A stretch of 64,000 bases of DNA from assembly GCF_947507565.1 (NCBI RefSeq), contig NC_089190.1, forward strand, positions 1,922,001 to 1,986,000, written 5' to 3'. Below, one piece after another: positions 25,201 through 39,189 of the stretch. The position numbers and the translations under genes are program-made. Positions within the stretch are counted from its first letter, which is position 1, and each line of letters starts with the position of its first letter. Below the pieces are notes generated by a model. That model saw nothing but the letters and a program-made list of their open reading frames with translations, was not told the origin of the DNA and made no database searches. Source of the stretch: Oscarella lobularis. Lineage: Eukaryota > Porifera > Homoscleromorpha > Homosclerophorida > Oscarellidae.

Positions 25201-25635
25201 TGAAGAAAATCGTCGCTGCGGGTGTGAAACACGTCTATCGATGCAAGGTAGAGAGTTGGATGGGAGGGCCCCCGTATTCCTTATTTAACGCCACCACCAC
25301 CTCCTCCTCCTTCCCTCCAAGTTCTGCAGTCAAAAAGGCCACATATGCGAAATCTGCAACAATCCCAAAATCATCTATTCATTTGAAGTTCACACTGTAG
25401 TGCAGGTACAGCTAGCCACAGGCCAAAAAATTTACCTAAACCAACACCAACTCTTCCTCCTTCCTTCCTTTGCACGTGTTAGTGCGACGTGTGCCAGGCA
25501 GTTTTCCACAAGGCCTGCAAAGCCGACCTCTCGTGCACGAAATGCGCGCGCATTCGCGAACGACGCACGCGAGCAGAAACGCGTGACCAGAACCGGTCCG
25601 CCGCCGACGACGAAGAAAGTACAAAAATCGTTTAA
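22282..25635 (+). CDS. RUN plus Rubicon-homology domain protein (PLEKHM1/RUBCN family)
   Basis: Exon 1 (22282-22344) gives MASDVSLKDEIAAALTGVLRD. Following short exons give LQKHHATEEDVIK, EHATKLCIVLEAVFLHGLKK and YVTTEIGQCRAWIRLALNDG, then MESYVDAMLIDKSLMKSWY and LSAFQFDLAFDSRDVNTW. Together these form a RUN domain of the PLEKHM1 type. A disordered middle (23250-24250) has a lysine run (KKKKKKKK, about 23440) and Ser/Pro-rich phospho-site-like sequence. The C-terminal half is a zinc-binding Rubicon-homology (RH/DUF4206) domain: CRGCSTPIG, YCKDCH, IPARLIYNWDF, NPTLYQHVSQLNDVR, CRFCSQKGHICEICNN-like and CDVCQAVFHKACKADLSCTKC. RH domains of PLEKHM1/Rubicon bind Rab7 on late endosomes, lysosomes and autophagosomes. 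No PH domain is seen between RUN and RH, so the layout is Rubicon-like even though the RUN sequence looks PLEKHM1-like. The stop at 25633-25635 is 63 bp from the convergent kinase gene. Confidence 0.85.
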
Positions 25636-25698
25636 AATTTTAAAAAGGTAGTATGTGCTTGGGGCGGGTGCGGGGGATAACAAATGTACAACAATCCG

Positions 25699-28238
<2,540 letters not shown>

Positions 28239-28604
28239 ACGAGCTGGCGGACTGGAGAGCGTCAGTGAGTCGAAATCCGGGTTGAGAGAGAAAAAGCGTT
28301 TGGACCGAGAAGGAAGCGTACGGGACAAAAGGGAAAAAGCCCTCTGGCTCTCCGCCTACTATAGTGTGCAGTAGACATGATCCATGCACATAAAACGATA
28401 ATGGACTCCTCCTCGTCGATTTACTTGTGAAATCGAAAGGGCTCCTCCTCTACTTTCGGAGTCTACATGTATATATACCGCGCTAACTTTCGTCGCAACA
28501 CGTGACCAATCAATCAGCTTTCTCAATAATTTACAAAGGCATAAATATTATGAAAGACAGCTGGATGCATCAATCTAAAAAGCGTCCTCTTCCTACGCTT
28601 CACT
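28239..28604. other. Intergenic spacer between tandem ACK-like genes
   Basis: This 366-bp spacer must carry the 3' end of the active kinase gene and the promoter of the pseudokinase gene. A CACGTGACCAATCA element (about 28499-28512) combines a CACGTG box with an inverted-CCAAT-like sequence. It is the best promoter candidate but unproven. No ORF of note. Confidence 0.4.
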
Positions 28605-31600
28605 CTACTTTGTCTTCGTTTTCGTTGCTTTCTTGTCGGCAAAAAAGTTAATCGCGCGATCGTATCTCCAATTGCAGTGCTCCAGAGCTCGCTGTGCATC
28701 TTTCTTCTTGATTTTCGAATCGATCTTCGCCTCGCGCACGAAATCGAGCACTTTTGCAATTGCTAAAGCTTTCATCGACTTCTCGGGATCCCGCCCCTGG
28801 TCCTTGATGGTCTTCTGAACGCGTTTCGGCTCGTACAACGCCTCGAACCCGGCCTCCTGAACGACACTCAGATGCAAAATCGCCTCTTCCGCCTGCCAAT
28901 CGTACAAAGTCAAAATCCGCTGTACATCTCGCTCCGTCGTTTCGGGAACGGCGCCCTGAACCTGACGAATCAAACGATCGGGTAGCGACGACGACGTCGA
29001 CGACCCCGACGAAGTGGACGATCGACGAGGAATTTCCTTCGGCGACGATTTCGCCCTGACGCCGCCGAGAAAATTCTCGCGAATCTCGACGACGCTCGCG
29101 CTACTCGATCGAACAAACGGAGACTCGTCTTTCGCCTTGCTATCACCTCCTAGACTCATTGAAACGTATTCGGCCGATTCGAAGAGCGAGGAGGAGGACG
29201 GCGGCGGCGGCTGCGGAAGCGGACGCCTTTGCATTATCACTTCCGGACTCGGTGTTTTATGAAAAGATCTTCGCTGTTGATGTTGCTGTTGTTGCTGTTG
29301 CATATTGCTCATCTGCTCGTATAACTCCTCCTCCACCGGTGGCGTCGGTCGTGGTGCGTCAGCTAGCGTCGCGTAGCTGCTTTCGCCCGCGCTGAGCGCC
29401 GTCGCCGGCGGAGGAGCGCTTTGCGAGAAGGCCATTCCCGGCCCAGGGGGGGGCTCCGGCATGTCGCACGGAGCGCGGGGCGACTGGCCGTACGGATGAC
29501 CGTACGGACGACTGAACGACGACACGGACGACGGTCTCGCGGATTGTTGAGCGTATCCGCTACTGGGATCGTGTCGCGCGGACGGGTAATAAGGCGGCGG
29601 TTGATCGAACGCGTACGACGACGCCGATTTCGCGAACGTCGTCTTGGGCGGGGGTAAAGGGGGCCCGCCGCCGCCGCCGGCGCCCATCGTATGATAGGGT
29701 AATACTGCTGATTGGGTGTCTCGTCGCTGCTTGTGCGGCAACGGCGGGGGGTTGGGTCTGGGCGGGGATTCGGAGAAACCTCGTTGCTGGCGGAGTTGGA
29801 GCGACGTTTTGCCTAGAAACGCTCTACGCGGAGGGAAAGGGATCATTTTAATTTACGTGGGGCCCCCATTCGCCTTACTGTGCTAGTTGTTCAACGGGGA
29901 TCGTGTTCAAGTCGTTGTGGCCGATGTGCACGTCATGGGTGACTCGGAGTGGTCGAGATATGCTTCCGGTTGTCGTTTTGGGTTGCGGAGACATTTCGTG
30001 ACTTCAAAACAGAACATTATCAAAAATATTTACCCGATCAGCGATATCACCTCAAAGGAGGCGGCGATTTTTCATCTAGAAATTGAAAAATCGTTTAAAG
30101 GGGACCAATGAAAACACGTCTATTTCGTACCCATTTCTCGGTCAGGCAGAATTTTCACATGATCTTCAGGAAATCGGCCGTATTTCCCTTCAGCATTTTG
30201 TCCAAACCACCACAACTGTCCCGCCGCCCTAGCAAGATAAAATGCCCTTTTCCCGTAAATAATTATTCGTCGCTCACATTTCCGTAATCGTTATCACGTC
30301 GCCGGCGGAAAACGACATCTTCCCCAGATCATTTTCGACGTGGAGATCCGTGATCGCTTTTCCCTTGTGCGGCCAAATCTAAAAAAACACTTTTCAAATG
30401 ATTCTCCTCATAGAATTTCTCCTACGTCGACAATCAGTTTTCTCAGTGCCGTAAACGTCGGCCTATTGTCGGGATCGTGCGCCCAGCATTTATTCATTAA
30501 ACAATAGACGTCATCGACGCAGTGCTCGGTCTTGGGAAGTCGCATCATCAACGGCGAGTCAACCATTTTATAGATCTGAACGCCACCCACACGTCATTAT
30601 GACAACAATATATAATTATTTCTAACTGACCTGCATGGCGTTGTACTCGCCCCAGGGAATGGATCCGTGCGAGAACATTTCCCAGAGAAAAACGCCGTAG
30701 CTCCACACGTCACTCTGGACGGTGAATCGAAGCGTTTTAAGCGCTTCTGGTGCCGTCCTACATGGAAGGAAAGTGATAGGGTGAAAGGGTGGCACACATT
30801 CCCATAACCCTTGCTCATCCCGGATAAGGATTTCCGTTACTACTGTAAGGCATCTGTTGTATCCAAGCCAAACACATTTGGCATGAAAAAAATGTGAGAT
30901 AAAGATCTCTCAGGGAGGTCCCGCGCCGATTATTATTAGCACAAAGATTATTATTACCATCCGAATGCAACGCGTCCTTTGGGATTCGTCATCTCGTAAT
31001 ACCGCCGTCCGGGCGCTATTGGTCGAGCCAGACCAAAGTCGCTTATCTTCGGCTATAAAAACAGTATCAACACGCGCCTTCTCGCTAAAGTAAACCGCAG
31101 CGCCTTCTCGCTAAAGTAACCGCAGCGCCTTCCCCCCTGCGGCGAAACTATCTTAACTATGACGTACTCTCACTCCCCTCCTGTCATGCTCATTCATTCG
31201 TTCGTTCGTTCGTTCATTTTACCTTTTCCTTATTGACGAGAAGAACGTTTCGCGACGCCAAGTCGCGATGGACGATGTTCTTTTCCGCCAAATATTCCAT
31301 TCCCGATGCGATTTTCTGGGCGTACTTGTAGAGACGAAGCACGGGAAATTTGGGACCTTCGTTTACGAGCAAGTCCTCTAAACTGCCCAGCGGTGCCAAC
31401 TCCAAAACCTTAAAAAGATTAAATAATTAATTAGGAAATTCTCTTTTCGTCACGCGCGCTAACAAGCTTAATTGGCGACGACAAAATGACTCCGTAGAGT
31501 CGTAAAATATTCGGATGATTTGCACTGCTCATTGCGTCGATTTCTTTTTGTATTTCCGCTGTAAAACGCGGCTCGGCGTCCTTGTGAAGGCTCTTCACGG

Positions 31601-32418
31601 CGACTGACACCTTCCCCAGAAATTCCTAATTAAAACCACGTCTTCCAAGTCAAATTATCCATTACCGTTGACCCGTTCTCGTCCTTCCACTCGCCCTGGT
31701 ACACTTCGCCGTACTCGCCCGCACCGAGCAGATGTCCTATCGTCACGTTTTCTCGCGCGATCAGAAAACGGGCGCTCGGTTGCGCTTGTGCAAGCGGCGT
31801 CGGAATCGTTTTGGTTTTCGAACGAAACTGGACAAAGAGTACACCATCGTAACCGTCCGCTATTATTCTAGCACTTCCTTCACTCTTACATACTGTACAC
31901 GCCCTTCGTAGTACGCAGGGTGACGCCGCTACCGGGCGCCGTGCCAAGCACGTACAGTACGTGTACGGACTGATACTACTGTTTAGCGAAGTTCGTTCGC
32001 GCCTATCTCGCTACTAGCAGGGGGGAGGGTAATATCGCGCAGGCTTCCTGGATTGCGATGTGAGTAACGAAGGTGCCAAATACGCAGGAAACAAACCGTA
32101 CTGTTCCAGTCGTTTCAAATACATTGTACTTACGTGTCGAAAGATGCTCTTCTCTTTCTTGAGATAGCGTTTGAGGCGTGTAAACTGCGGTCGCGTCATG
32201 CCGATTTGTTCGGCGTCTTCCTCCGTCATATCGGCGAGATCGTTCACGCGACGAATGCCGAGACGGAAATAGATTTCGTTGAAGAAGTCGTAGATGTCGG
32301 CGTCGCGTAGGAACGTCTGTAGACGCGAGAACTCGTCACGGCCGTCCGTCCCCTCGAGAAGCATCTGGGGGGGAGGCGATAGAGGTGACGGACGACCTCT
32401 CGCGCCACTTGCAGCCAT
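28605..32418 (-). CDS. ACK/TNK2-like non-receptor tyrosine kinase (SAM-kinase-SH3-CRIB-UBA)
   Basis: The ATG at 32418 gives MAASGARGRPS, then a SAM_TNK domain (FSRLQTFLRDADIYDFFNEI, IRRVNDLADMTEEDAEQIGM). The kinase domain has a full glycine loop (LLGAGEYGEVYQGEW), VAIK lysine (VSVAVKSL), helix-C Glu, a normal catalytic loop (IVHRDLASRNVLL, about 31265) and DFG (KISDFGLARP, about 31050), so it should be active. Next are a substrate-lobe segment ([18 protein letters not shown]), an SH3 domain (QLWWFGQNAEGKYGRFPEDH) and a CRIB motif (SISRPLRVTHDVHIGHND, about 29935). A long Pro-rich tail (29846-28980) is followed by UBA-like sequence (DVQRILTLYDWQAEEAILHL and DAQRALEHCNWRYDRAINFF). This is the canonical ACK/TNK2 order. 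ACK kinases are Cdc42 effectors that regulate receptor endocytosis and are regulated through their UBA domain. The stop is at 28605. Confidence 0.93.
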
Positions 32419-32689
32419 TCGTCTCGGTAGTTCGTGCGGTAAAAAGACTAGAACTCGCTCGCTTCCTTATTGCTCACAGCTTTTGGCACGGGCAAGTTGT
32501 TTTGTAGCGCGAGAGAAATCGACACGTCGACGACGTCATATCCGTCAGTCCACGTGATTTAGAATAGAATGCAGGATATACGGGGGAGCCACGACGATGC
32601 ATTCCACAAAGAAACGTCGAGTAACGGTCGCCGACGACCAGTCGACGTGACGAAGTCGAACAGCAAGCTCAGCTGCAGCCAGAGCGAAC
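32419..32689. promoter_or_regulatory. Divergent promoter region of ACK-like kinase and WAP-Kunitz-Kazal gene
   Basis: 271 bp lie between two start codons on opposite strands. A CACGTG box is present at about 32551-32556. No TATA box or repeat is obvious. Confidence 0.4.
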
Positions 32690-34186
32690 ATGTCAGCAAT
32701 ACTTTTCCTGCTACTTGCAGCTAGCTGTTGGCTCGAGATGTGGGAAAGCACTCAAGCTAGCTCCATAGGCGTCGACGTGGTAAGAGCGAGGCTTTTTTTA
32801 CACGGCGCCTTCCGTAACGGACTCACTGACAGCCGAGGCTGTCAGCACTGACAGCACCACAGTGACGATGTTGTTTAGTCATTGTAGCTCTTTCTCGTTC
32901 ACCGTTTTAGTCATCCTCCTCCTTTCTTTTCCCAAGTGCACTAACCTTCATAATAGCCCCCACTTAGTACGTCTCCCACATCCTCCATTTGCGCGTACGC
33001 TGTAAGGCTTGGTGTCTGCTTCAAAACCAGGATCTCCGCACTTTTAGTAAACGTAACCCTCGCGGTATCTCCACATCCTCCCACCTGGGCATCTCTCGCA
33101 CGGCGGGAGATTATGCGCATGTAGCCGTTTAGTACTAATAGCTCAACGCCCCCCCCCCCCCCCCCCCCCCCCCCCCTTATTTTTCAGACAAATCTATTCA
33201 CATGCCCGCACGTCGAAAGGCGAACGTCGTGCCGCGACGCCGAACAGACGAATCCCGTATGCGGCGACGACGAAGCTTGTCGCGGCAGTGTCGGAATCAA
33301 CATGAAGTGCTGCTTTGATGGATGCCAGTCTGTTTGCATGATGCCACCGCCCGGTAAGTGCAGCGCATGAATAAAGCGTCCGACTTTCTAATCGAATTAG
33401 CGCGTATCGCGACAAAACGTTCCCAATCTGTCGCCCGTCGATTTAAATGATTGCTCTCACAAATGGAACCCTTTCGTATTTGCAGTACTTTTTTTTCTTT
33501 GTTACAGCTTTTGACTGGCAAGACAGACCGCTAAAAGACGGCGAATCGAGTTAGTCATTCATCTGCGCTTTAATTAATTGAATGTAAGGGTTTTTACGTT
33601 AAGGCTTTTTTGTTACCGGTCCCGCCGCACCTGAAATCGGTTAGTGGCACGCGAGTCTGCACGTGCGCATTTCCTATTCGCTTCCGGCATCGCCTTTTTT
33701 CTCGCCGCAGGCGAACTTTGTAGCGTCGCCGCCGAAGAGCCGACGCTTCGCTGTCCGCACGGCTACGTTTGTCGCGAGCTGTCCGCACGCGATCGACGCC
33801 GCCGCCGCGCCGTTGTGACGGCATCGTCGTTTGACGACTGGGAGAACATTCCTGCGTGGGGCTTATGCGAGGAGGGTAATGCGAAAAGGAGAAGTAGTCT
33901 AAACCAACATCTGTTTGCTTTTTTTCCTCAGGCGATATCTGCGCATTGCCTGTTGAAAAGGGCACCTGTGACGGGTCCGAGCCGAGATATTATTTTGACG
34001 CTGAGACGGAGATGTGTCGTCTGTTCAACTATAGCGGCTGTCATGGCAATGACAACAATTTTAGAGCTCTCGACAGATGTCAAACCGTCTGTGCAAGTAA
34101 GGCGACAAAACATCTATACACCGTCACATCAATTTCTTCCCTATAGATATAGGAGGACAAATGGAAGAATTAGAGCAAGGTTTGTC

Positions 34187-34222
<36 letters not shown>

Positions 34223-35548
34223 TAAACAAGACTCGCTTTAGACGCGGATCTGTTTGCTGAGCCACCAACACCTGCCTATTTGGAAACATTCAATGGTAAG
34301 CAAAAGTTGCACTTACAATACAATAGAGTCTATGTCATGCACGCATTATTTTGCGGTAAACGTGTGCAAACAGCTGGGGTGGTCTCGTCTCGGTTTCCCA
34401 CGGACTGTTCGTATAGCTGACTCGTCTCAATCCCGTCTATAGATCCGTGTTTGTATCACGTCTGCTCTGGCCCGGGCGAAGTGTGTCGTCGCGATTTCGC
34501 TGAAGGCGACAGTGGGGAACCGACGGCGAAATGCACGTGCTCGTACGACTGTCCGCTCCTGTACGAACCGGTGTGCGCAAGCGACGGAGAGCAGTACGAC
34601 AACGAGTGCATTATGAGACAGAAAATGTGCCGAACAAAGGAGAATCTCTACATTGAATATGCAGGAGAGTGCGCAGGTGATACCGTTCATTGTAGGTTTC
34701 TGCTGAGCTTGACATGGAAATGACTATTTAGATCCGTGCCGGACTCATCAATGTCCGGCTGGAAAACGTTGTCGAGCGAAGTTCGGGTCTCGAGAGCCGT
34801 ATTGCGAGTGCTTGGCGTCGTGCGACGACGATTCTATTCGTCCCGTGTGCGGTCACGACGGGAAGTGGTATTCTTCCCTGTGCTGGCTGCACGTTGCCGC
34901 TTGTCGGCAAAATAGGACGCTGGTTCTTGCGGTGGGTGAAGCGAGGGAGAAGGAAGTGTGCGGAGAAGGTGCGGTTCTATTTACACAAAGCGGCGGGTTT
35001 CTATGACGCACTTGATTATCTTTCCTAACTAACCTGATGATCTAATTGCTCACTTAGTTTGATAGCGGCTTTTTTTCTTTCTTAGCTAAAACTGGGTTCT
35101 GTCCTGAAGTGAGCGAACAGCCTTCTGGCTCTTGCGTGCAGGAGTGTACGCGAGATTCAGACTGTGGGGGCAATGATAAGTGCTGTTTCACCGGATGCAG
35201 TCATCAGTGCAAAAAGCCCGTCTCAGAAGGAGGTGAACTTGATTGCTCAAGATATAACGGTCTCTTATTACGTTTCCCCTTTCTGTAGTTTGCGAATATG
35301 ACGGAAAACTGTACAAGCACTTGGAATTGTTTTCTATAGGATGCATGGAATGGTGAGTAGTATGATAACGTTCCGTAAGACTAGCGGCGAGTTGGTTCTA
35401 TAGTTCCTGTCACTATGGAAGACTTGATTGCTCAGTTGAAGCTTGTCTTCCAGGTAAGTTATATTAAAATTGCTAAGTATTGATTTTTTAAAAAAATATT
35501 TTTTCTCTCTCAGATGATATCAGTAGTGGCCACGATGACGACGAATAA
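32690..35548 (+). CDS. Secreted multi-domain protease-inhibitor-like protein (WAP, Kunitz, Kazal, WAP, VWC-like)
   Basis: Exon 1 encodes MSAILFLLLAASCWLEMW, a signal peptide. Following exons, each close to one domain, give in order: a WAP four-disulfide-like core (CRDAEQ, CGDDEACRG, MKCCFDGCQSVC, 33188-33353); a Cys-poor spacer with RCPHGYVCREL (33710-33875); a Kunitz/BPTI domain (CDGSEPRYYFDAETEMCRLF, YSGCHGNDNNF, DRCQTVC, 33932-34096); two follistatin/Kazal-type modules (DPCLYHVCSGPGEVC with PVCASDGEQYDNEC, 34440-34675; DPCRTHQCPAGKRC with PVCGHDGKWYSSLC, 34733-34965); and a second WAP core (GFCPEVSEQPSGSC, DKCCFTGCSHQC, 35090-35235). A short VWC-like CHYGRLDC segment precedes an acidic end (SSGHDDDE) at 35548. 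The set of domains suggests an extracellular or matrix serine-protease inhibitor, comparable in composition to WFIKKN/papilin-type proteins. Targets are unknown. Exact exon joining between 33350 and 33710 is uncertain. Confidence 0.82.
33149..33176 (+). repeat. 28-nt poly-C homopolymer next to a 3' splice site
   Basis: An uninterrupted run of 28 cytosines in intron 1 of the WAP-Kunitz-Kazal gene sits about 10 bp before the acceptor TTTTTCAG. It may serve as the polypyrimidine tract. The opposite strand is poly-G and could form quadruplex structures. Length is likely unreliable in the assembly. Confidence 0.9.
34188..34220 (+). repeat. (GA)n microsatellite, length-variable between the two assembled copies
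   Basis: A GA dinucleotide run of about 15 units lies in an intron. The equivalent place at about 37710-37730 has a much shorter run, as expected for two alleles. Confidence 0.9.
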
Positions 35549-35674
35549 AAAAGAACCGATATTTTCTTTCTAGAATAGGCCGTGCAGCACATATTATCGC
35601 ACACTTTAGTTTTTGAATGAGGTACAGTACTATTTACACAACACGTCTCCTTTTCTGCTAACGCACGTCGCACG

Positions 35675-36053
35675 ATGGCAAAACTTCCAGTGAAATTGTA
35701 CTACGACGTCCTTTCTCCGTACTCTTGGCTCGGATTCGAAGTCAGTAAGCACTGCAGTGCACGGATCTCACATTAGACGTCGGAGATATAGGTGCTGTGT
35801 CGCTATCGCGAGCTCTGCGACTCGACTTGCACTTCTGCCCCTTCCACCTCGGCGTCGTCGTCACCAAAGCAGGTGCAGCTAAACCCTAGCGTTTCTACGT
35901 CGTCAGGCAGTGCAGGATTTCGTTACTATTAGTGCAGAGGCCCCTACTTTTTTAGATCTAAGAGATCCCACACTCTATAGTCACACTGGGTGTTTTGTAA
36001 TCAAAATTAGGCATTACTCCGCCGGGTTTAATCCCAGCCAAAGGCAAGTACAT
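35675..36053 (+). pseudogene. GST kappa 5' fragment (copy A), frameshifted and cut off by satellite DNA
   Basis: Exon 1 (35675-35740, MAKLPVKLYYDVLSPYSWLG) is identical to that of the complete GST kappa gene at 49380. Exon 2 (35792-35872) is 81 nt where the intact gene has 82: the intact gene reads GAGCTCTGGCGACTC and this copy GAGCTCTGCGACTC, which shifts the frame. Exon 3 starts (AAAGGCAAGTACAT) and then breaks into the 36-bp satellite at about 36053. The fragment cannot make the enzyme. Confidence 0.85.
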
Positions 36054-36577
36054 ATGCACAAACGCTGGAAACATGTTCCCTTACCTATAATGAATAAACA
36101 CTGGAAACATGTTCCCCTACCTATAATGAATAAACGCTGGAAACATGTCCCCCTACCTATAATGAATAAACGCTGGAAACATGTTCCCCTACGTATATTG
36201 AATAAACGCTGGAAACATGTTCCCCTATCTATAATGAATAAACGGTGATAACATGTTCCCCTTCCTATAATGAATAAACGCTGGAAACATGTTCCCCTAC
36301 CTATAATGAATAAGCGCTGATAACATGTTCCCCTTCCAATAATGAATAAACGCTGGAAACATGTTTCCCTACCTATAATGAATAAACGCTGGAAACATGT
36401 TCCCTTCCTATAATGAATAAACGCTGGAAACATGTTTCCCTACCTATAATGAATAAACGCTGATAACATGTTCCCCTTCCCATAATGAATAAACGCTGGA
36501 AACATGTTTCCCTAGCTATAGTGAATAAACGCTGGAAACATGTTCCCCAACCTATAATGAATAAACGCTGGAAACAT
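36054..36577 (+). repeat. 36-bp satellite A array (left part, before the assembly gap)
   Basis: About 14 tandem units follow the consensus AAACGCTGGAAACATGTTCC-CCTACCTATAATGAAT (36 bp). Because the unit is a multiple of three, long meaningless ORFs appear on both strands. The array ends abruptly at the N gap. Confidence 0.95.
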
Positions 36578-36777
36578 NNNNNNNNNNNNNNNNNNNNNNN
36601 NNNNNNNNNNNNNNNNNNNNNNNNNNNNNNNNNNNNNNNNNNNNNNNNNNNNNNNNNNNNNNNNNNNNNNNNNNNNNNNNNNNNNNNNNNNNNNNNNNNN
36701 NNNNNNNNNNNNNNNNNNNNNNNNNNNNNNNNNNNNNNNNNNNNNNNNNNNNNNNNNNNNNNNNNNNNNNNNNNNNN
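36578..36777. other. Assembly gap (200 N)
   Basis: A round 200-base run of N marks a scaffold join of unknown true size. Sequence on the right of the gap restarts inside a gene already seen on the left. Confidence 0.99.
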
Positions 36778-39063
36778 CCCGTATGCGGCGACGACGAAGC
36801 TTGTCGCGGCAGTGTCGGAATCAACATGAAGTGCTGCTTTGATGGATGCCAGTCTGTTTGCATGATGCCGCCGCCCGGTAAGTGCAGCGCATGAATAAGC
36901 GTCCGACTTTCTAATCGAATTAGCGCGTATCGCGACAAAACGTTCCCAATCTGTCGCCCGTCGATTTAAATGATTGCTCTCACAAATGGAACCCTTTCGT
37001 ATTTGCAGTACTTTTTTTTTCTTTGTTACAGCTGTTGGACTGGCAAGACAGACCGCTAAAAGACGGCGAATCGAGTTAGTCATTCATCTGCGCTTTAATT
37101 GAATGTAAGGGTTTTTACGTAAAGCTTTTTGTTACCGGTCCCGCCGCACCTGAAATCGGTTAGTGGCACGCGAGTCTGCACGTGCGCATTTCCTATTCGC
37201 TTCCGGCATCGCCTTTTTTTCTCGCCGCAGGCGAACTTTGTAGCGTCGCCGCCGAAGAGCCGACGCTTCGCTGTCCGCACGGCTACGTTTGTCGCGAGCT
37301 GTCCGCTCGCGATCGACGCCGCCGCCGCGCCGTTGTGACGGCATCGTCGTTCGACGACTGGGAGAACATTCCTGCGTGGGGCTTATGCGAGGAGGGTAAT
37401 GCGAGAAGGAGAAGTAGTCTAAACCAACATCTGTTTGCTTTTTTTCCTCAGGCGATATCTGCGCATTGCCTGTTGAAAAGGGCACCTGTGACGGGTCCGA
37501 GCCGAGATATTATTTTGACGCTGAGACGGAGATGTGTCGTCTGTTCAACTATAGCGGCTGTCATGGCAATGACAACAATTTTAGAACTCTCGACAGATGT
37601 CAAACCGTCTGTGCAAGTAAGGCGACAAAACATCTATACACCGTCACATCAATTTCTTCCCTATAGATATAGGAGGACAAATGGAAGAATTAGAGCAAGG
37701 TTTGTCTTTGAGAGAGAGAGAGAGAGAGATAGAAAATAAACAAGACTCGCTTTAGACGCGGATCTGTTTGCTGAGCCACCAACACCTGCCTATTTGGAAA
37801 CATTCAATGGTAAGCAAAAGTTGCACTTACAATACAATAGAGTCTATATGTCATGCACGCATTATTTTGCGGTAAACGTGTGCAAACAGCTGGGGTGGTC
37901 TCGTCTCGGTTTCCCACGGACTGTTCGTATAGCTGATTCGTCTCAATCCCGTCTATAGATCCGTGTTTGTATCACGTCTGCTCTGGCCCGGGCGAAGTGT
38001 GTCGTCGCGATTTCGCTGAAGGCGACAGTGGGGAACCGACGGCGAAATGCACGTGCTCGTACGACTGTCCGCTCCTGTACGAACCGGTGTGCGCAAGCGA
38101 CGGAGAGCAGTACGACAACGAGTGCATTATGAGACAGAAAATGTGCCGAACAAAGGAGAATCTCTACATTGAATATGCAGGAGAGTGCGCAGGTGATACC
38201 GTTCATTGTAGGTTTCTGCTGAGCTTGACATGGAAATGACTATTTAGATCCGTGCCGGACTCATCAATGTCCGGCTGGAAAACGTTGTCGAGCGAAGTTC
38301 GGGTCTCGAGAGCCGTATTGCGAGTGCTTGGCGTCGTGCGACGACGATTCTATTCGTCCCGTGTGCGGTCACGACGGGAAGTGGTATTCTTCCCTGTGCT
38401 GGCTGCACGTTGCCGCTTGTCGGCAAAATAGGACGCTGGTTCTTGCGGTGGGTGAAGCGAGGGAGAAGGAAGTGTGCGGAGAAGGTGCGGTTCTATTTAC
38501 ACAAAGCGGCGGGTTTCTATGACGCACTTGATTATCTTTCCTAACTAACCTGATGATCTAATTGCTCACTTAGTTTGATAGCGGCTTTTTTTCTTTCTTA
38601 GCTAAAACTGGGTTCTGTCCTGAAGTGAGCGAACAGCCTTCTGGCTCTTGCGTGCAGGAGTGTACGCGAGATTCAGACTGTGGGGGCAATGATAAGTGCT
38701 GTTTCACCGGATGCAGTCATCAGTGCAAAAAGCCCGTCTCAGAAGGAGGTGAACTTGATTGCTCAAGATATAACGGTCTCTTATTACGTTTCCCCTTTCT
38801 GTAGTTTGCGAATATGACGGAAAACTGTACAAGCACTTGGAATTGTTTTCTATAGGATGCATGGAATGGTGAGTAGTATGATAACGTTCCGTAAGACTAG
38901 CGGCGAGTTGGTTCTATAGTTCCTGTCACTATGGAAGACTTGATTGCTCAGTTGAAGCTTGTCTTCCAGGTAAGTTATATTAAAATTGCTAAGTATGATT
39001 TTTAAAAAAAATATTTTTTCTCTCTCAGATGATATCAGTAGTGGCCACGATGACGACGAATAA
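36778..39063 (+). CDS. Second assembled copy of WAP-Kunitz-Kazal gene, lacking its 5' end
   Basis: From the first base after the gap this repeats 33254 onwards with only scattered substitutions and small indels. Examples are GCATGAATAAAGCG against GCATGAATAAGCG, one Ala/Thr codon difference in the Kunitz domain (NNFRALDRC against NNFRTLDRC), and a shorter GA run. It carries the same WAP, Kunitz, two Kazal and second WAP exons and the same stop (39061-39063). The signal-peptide exon and the start of the first WAP exon are missing. It is more likely an alternative haplotype placed in tandem by the assembler than a second gene. Confidence 0.8.
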
Positions 39064-39189
39064 AAAAGAACCGATATTTTCTTTCTAGAATAGGCCGTGC
39101 AGCACATATTATCGCACACTTTAGTTTTTGAATGAGGTACAGTACTATTTACACAACACGTCTCCTTTTCTGCTAACGCACGTCGCACG

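Noticed and set aside
36778-39063. A genuine second WAP-Kunitz-Kazal gene
   Set aside because: Near identity including introns and satellite unit order, plus the adjacent N gap, favours an assembly duplicate; kept as a feature with that caveat.
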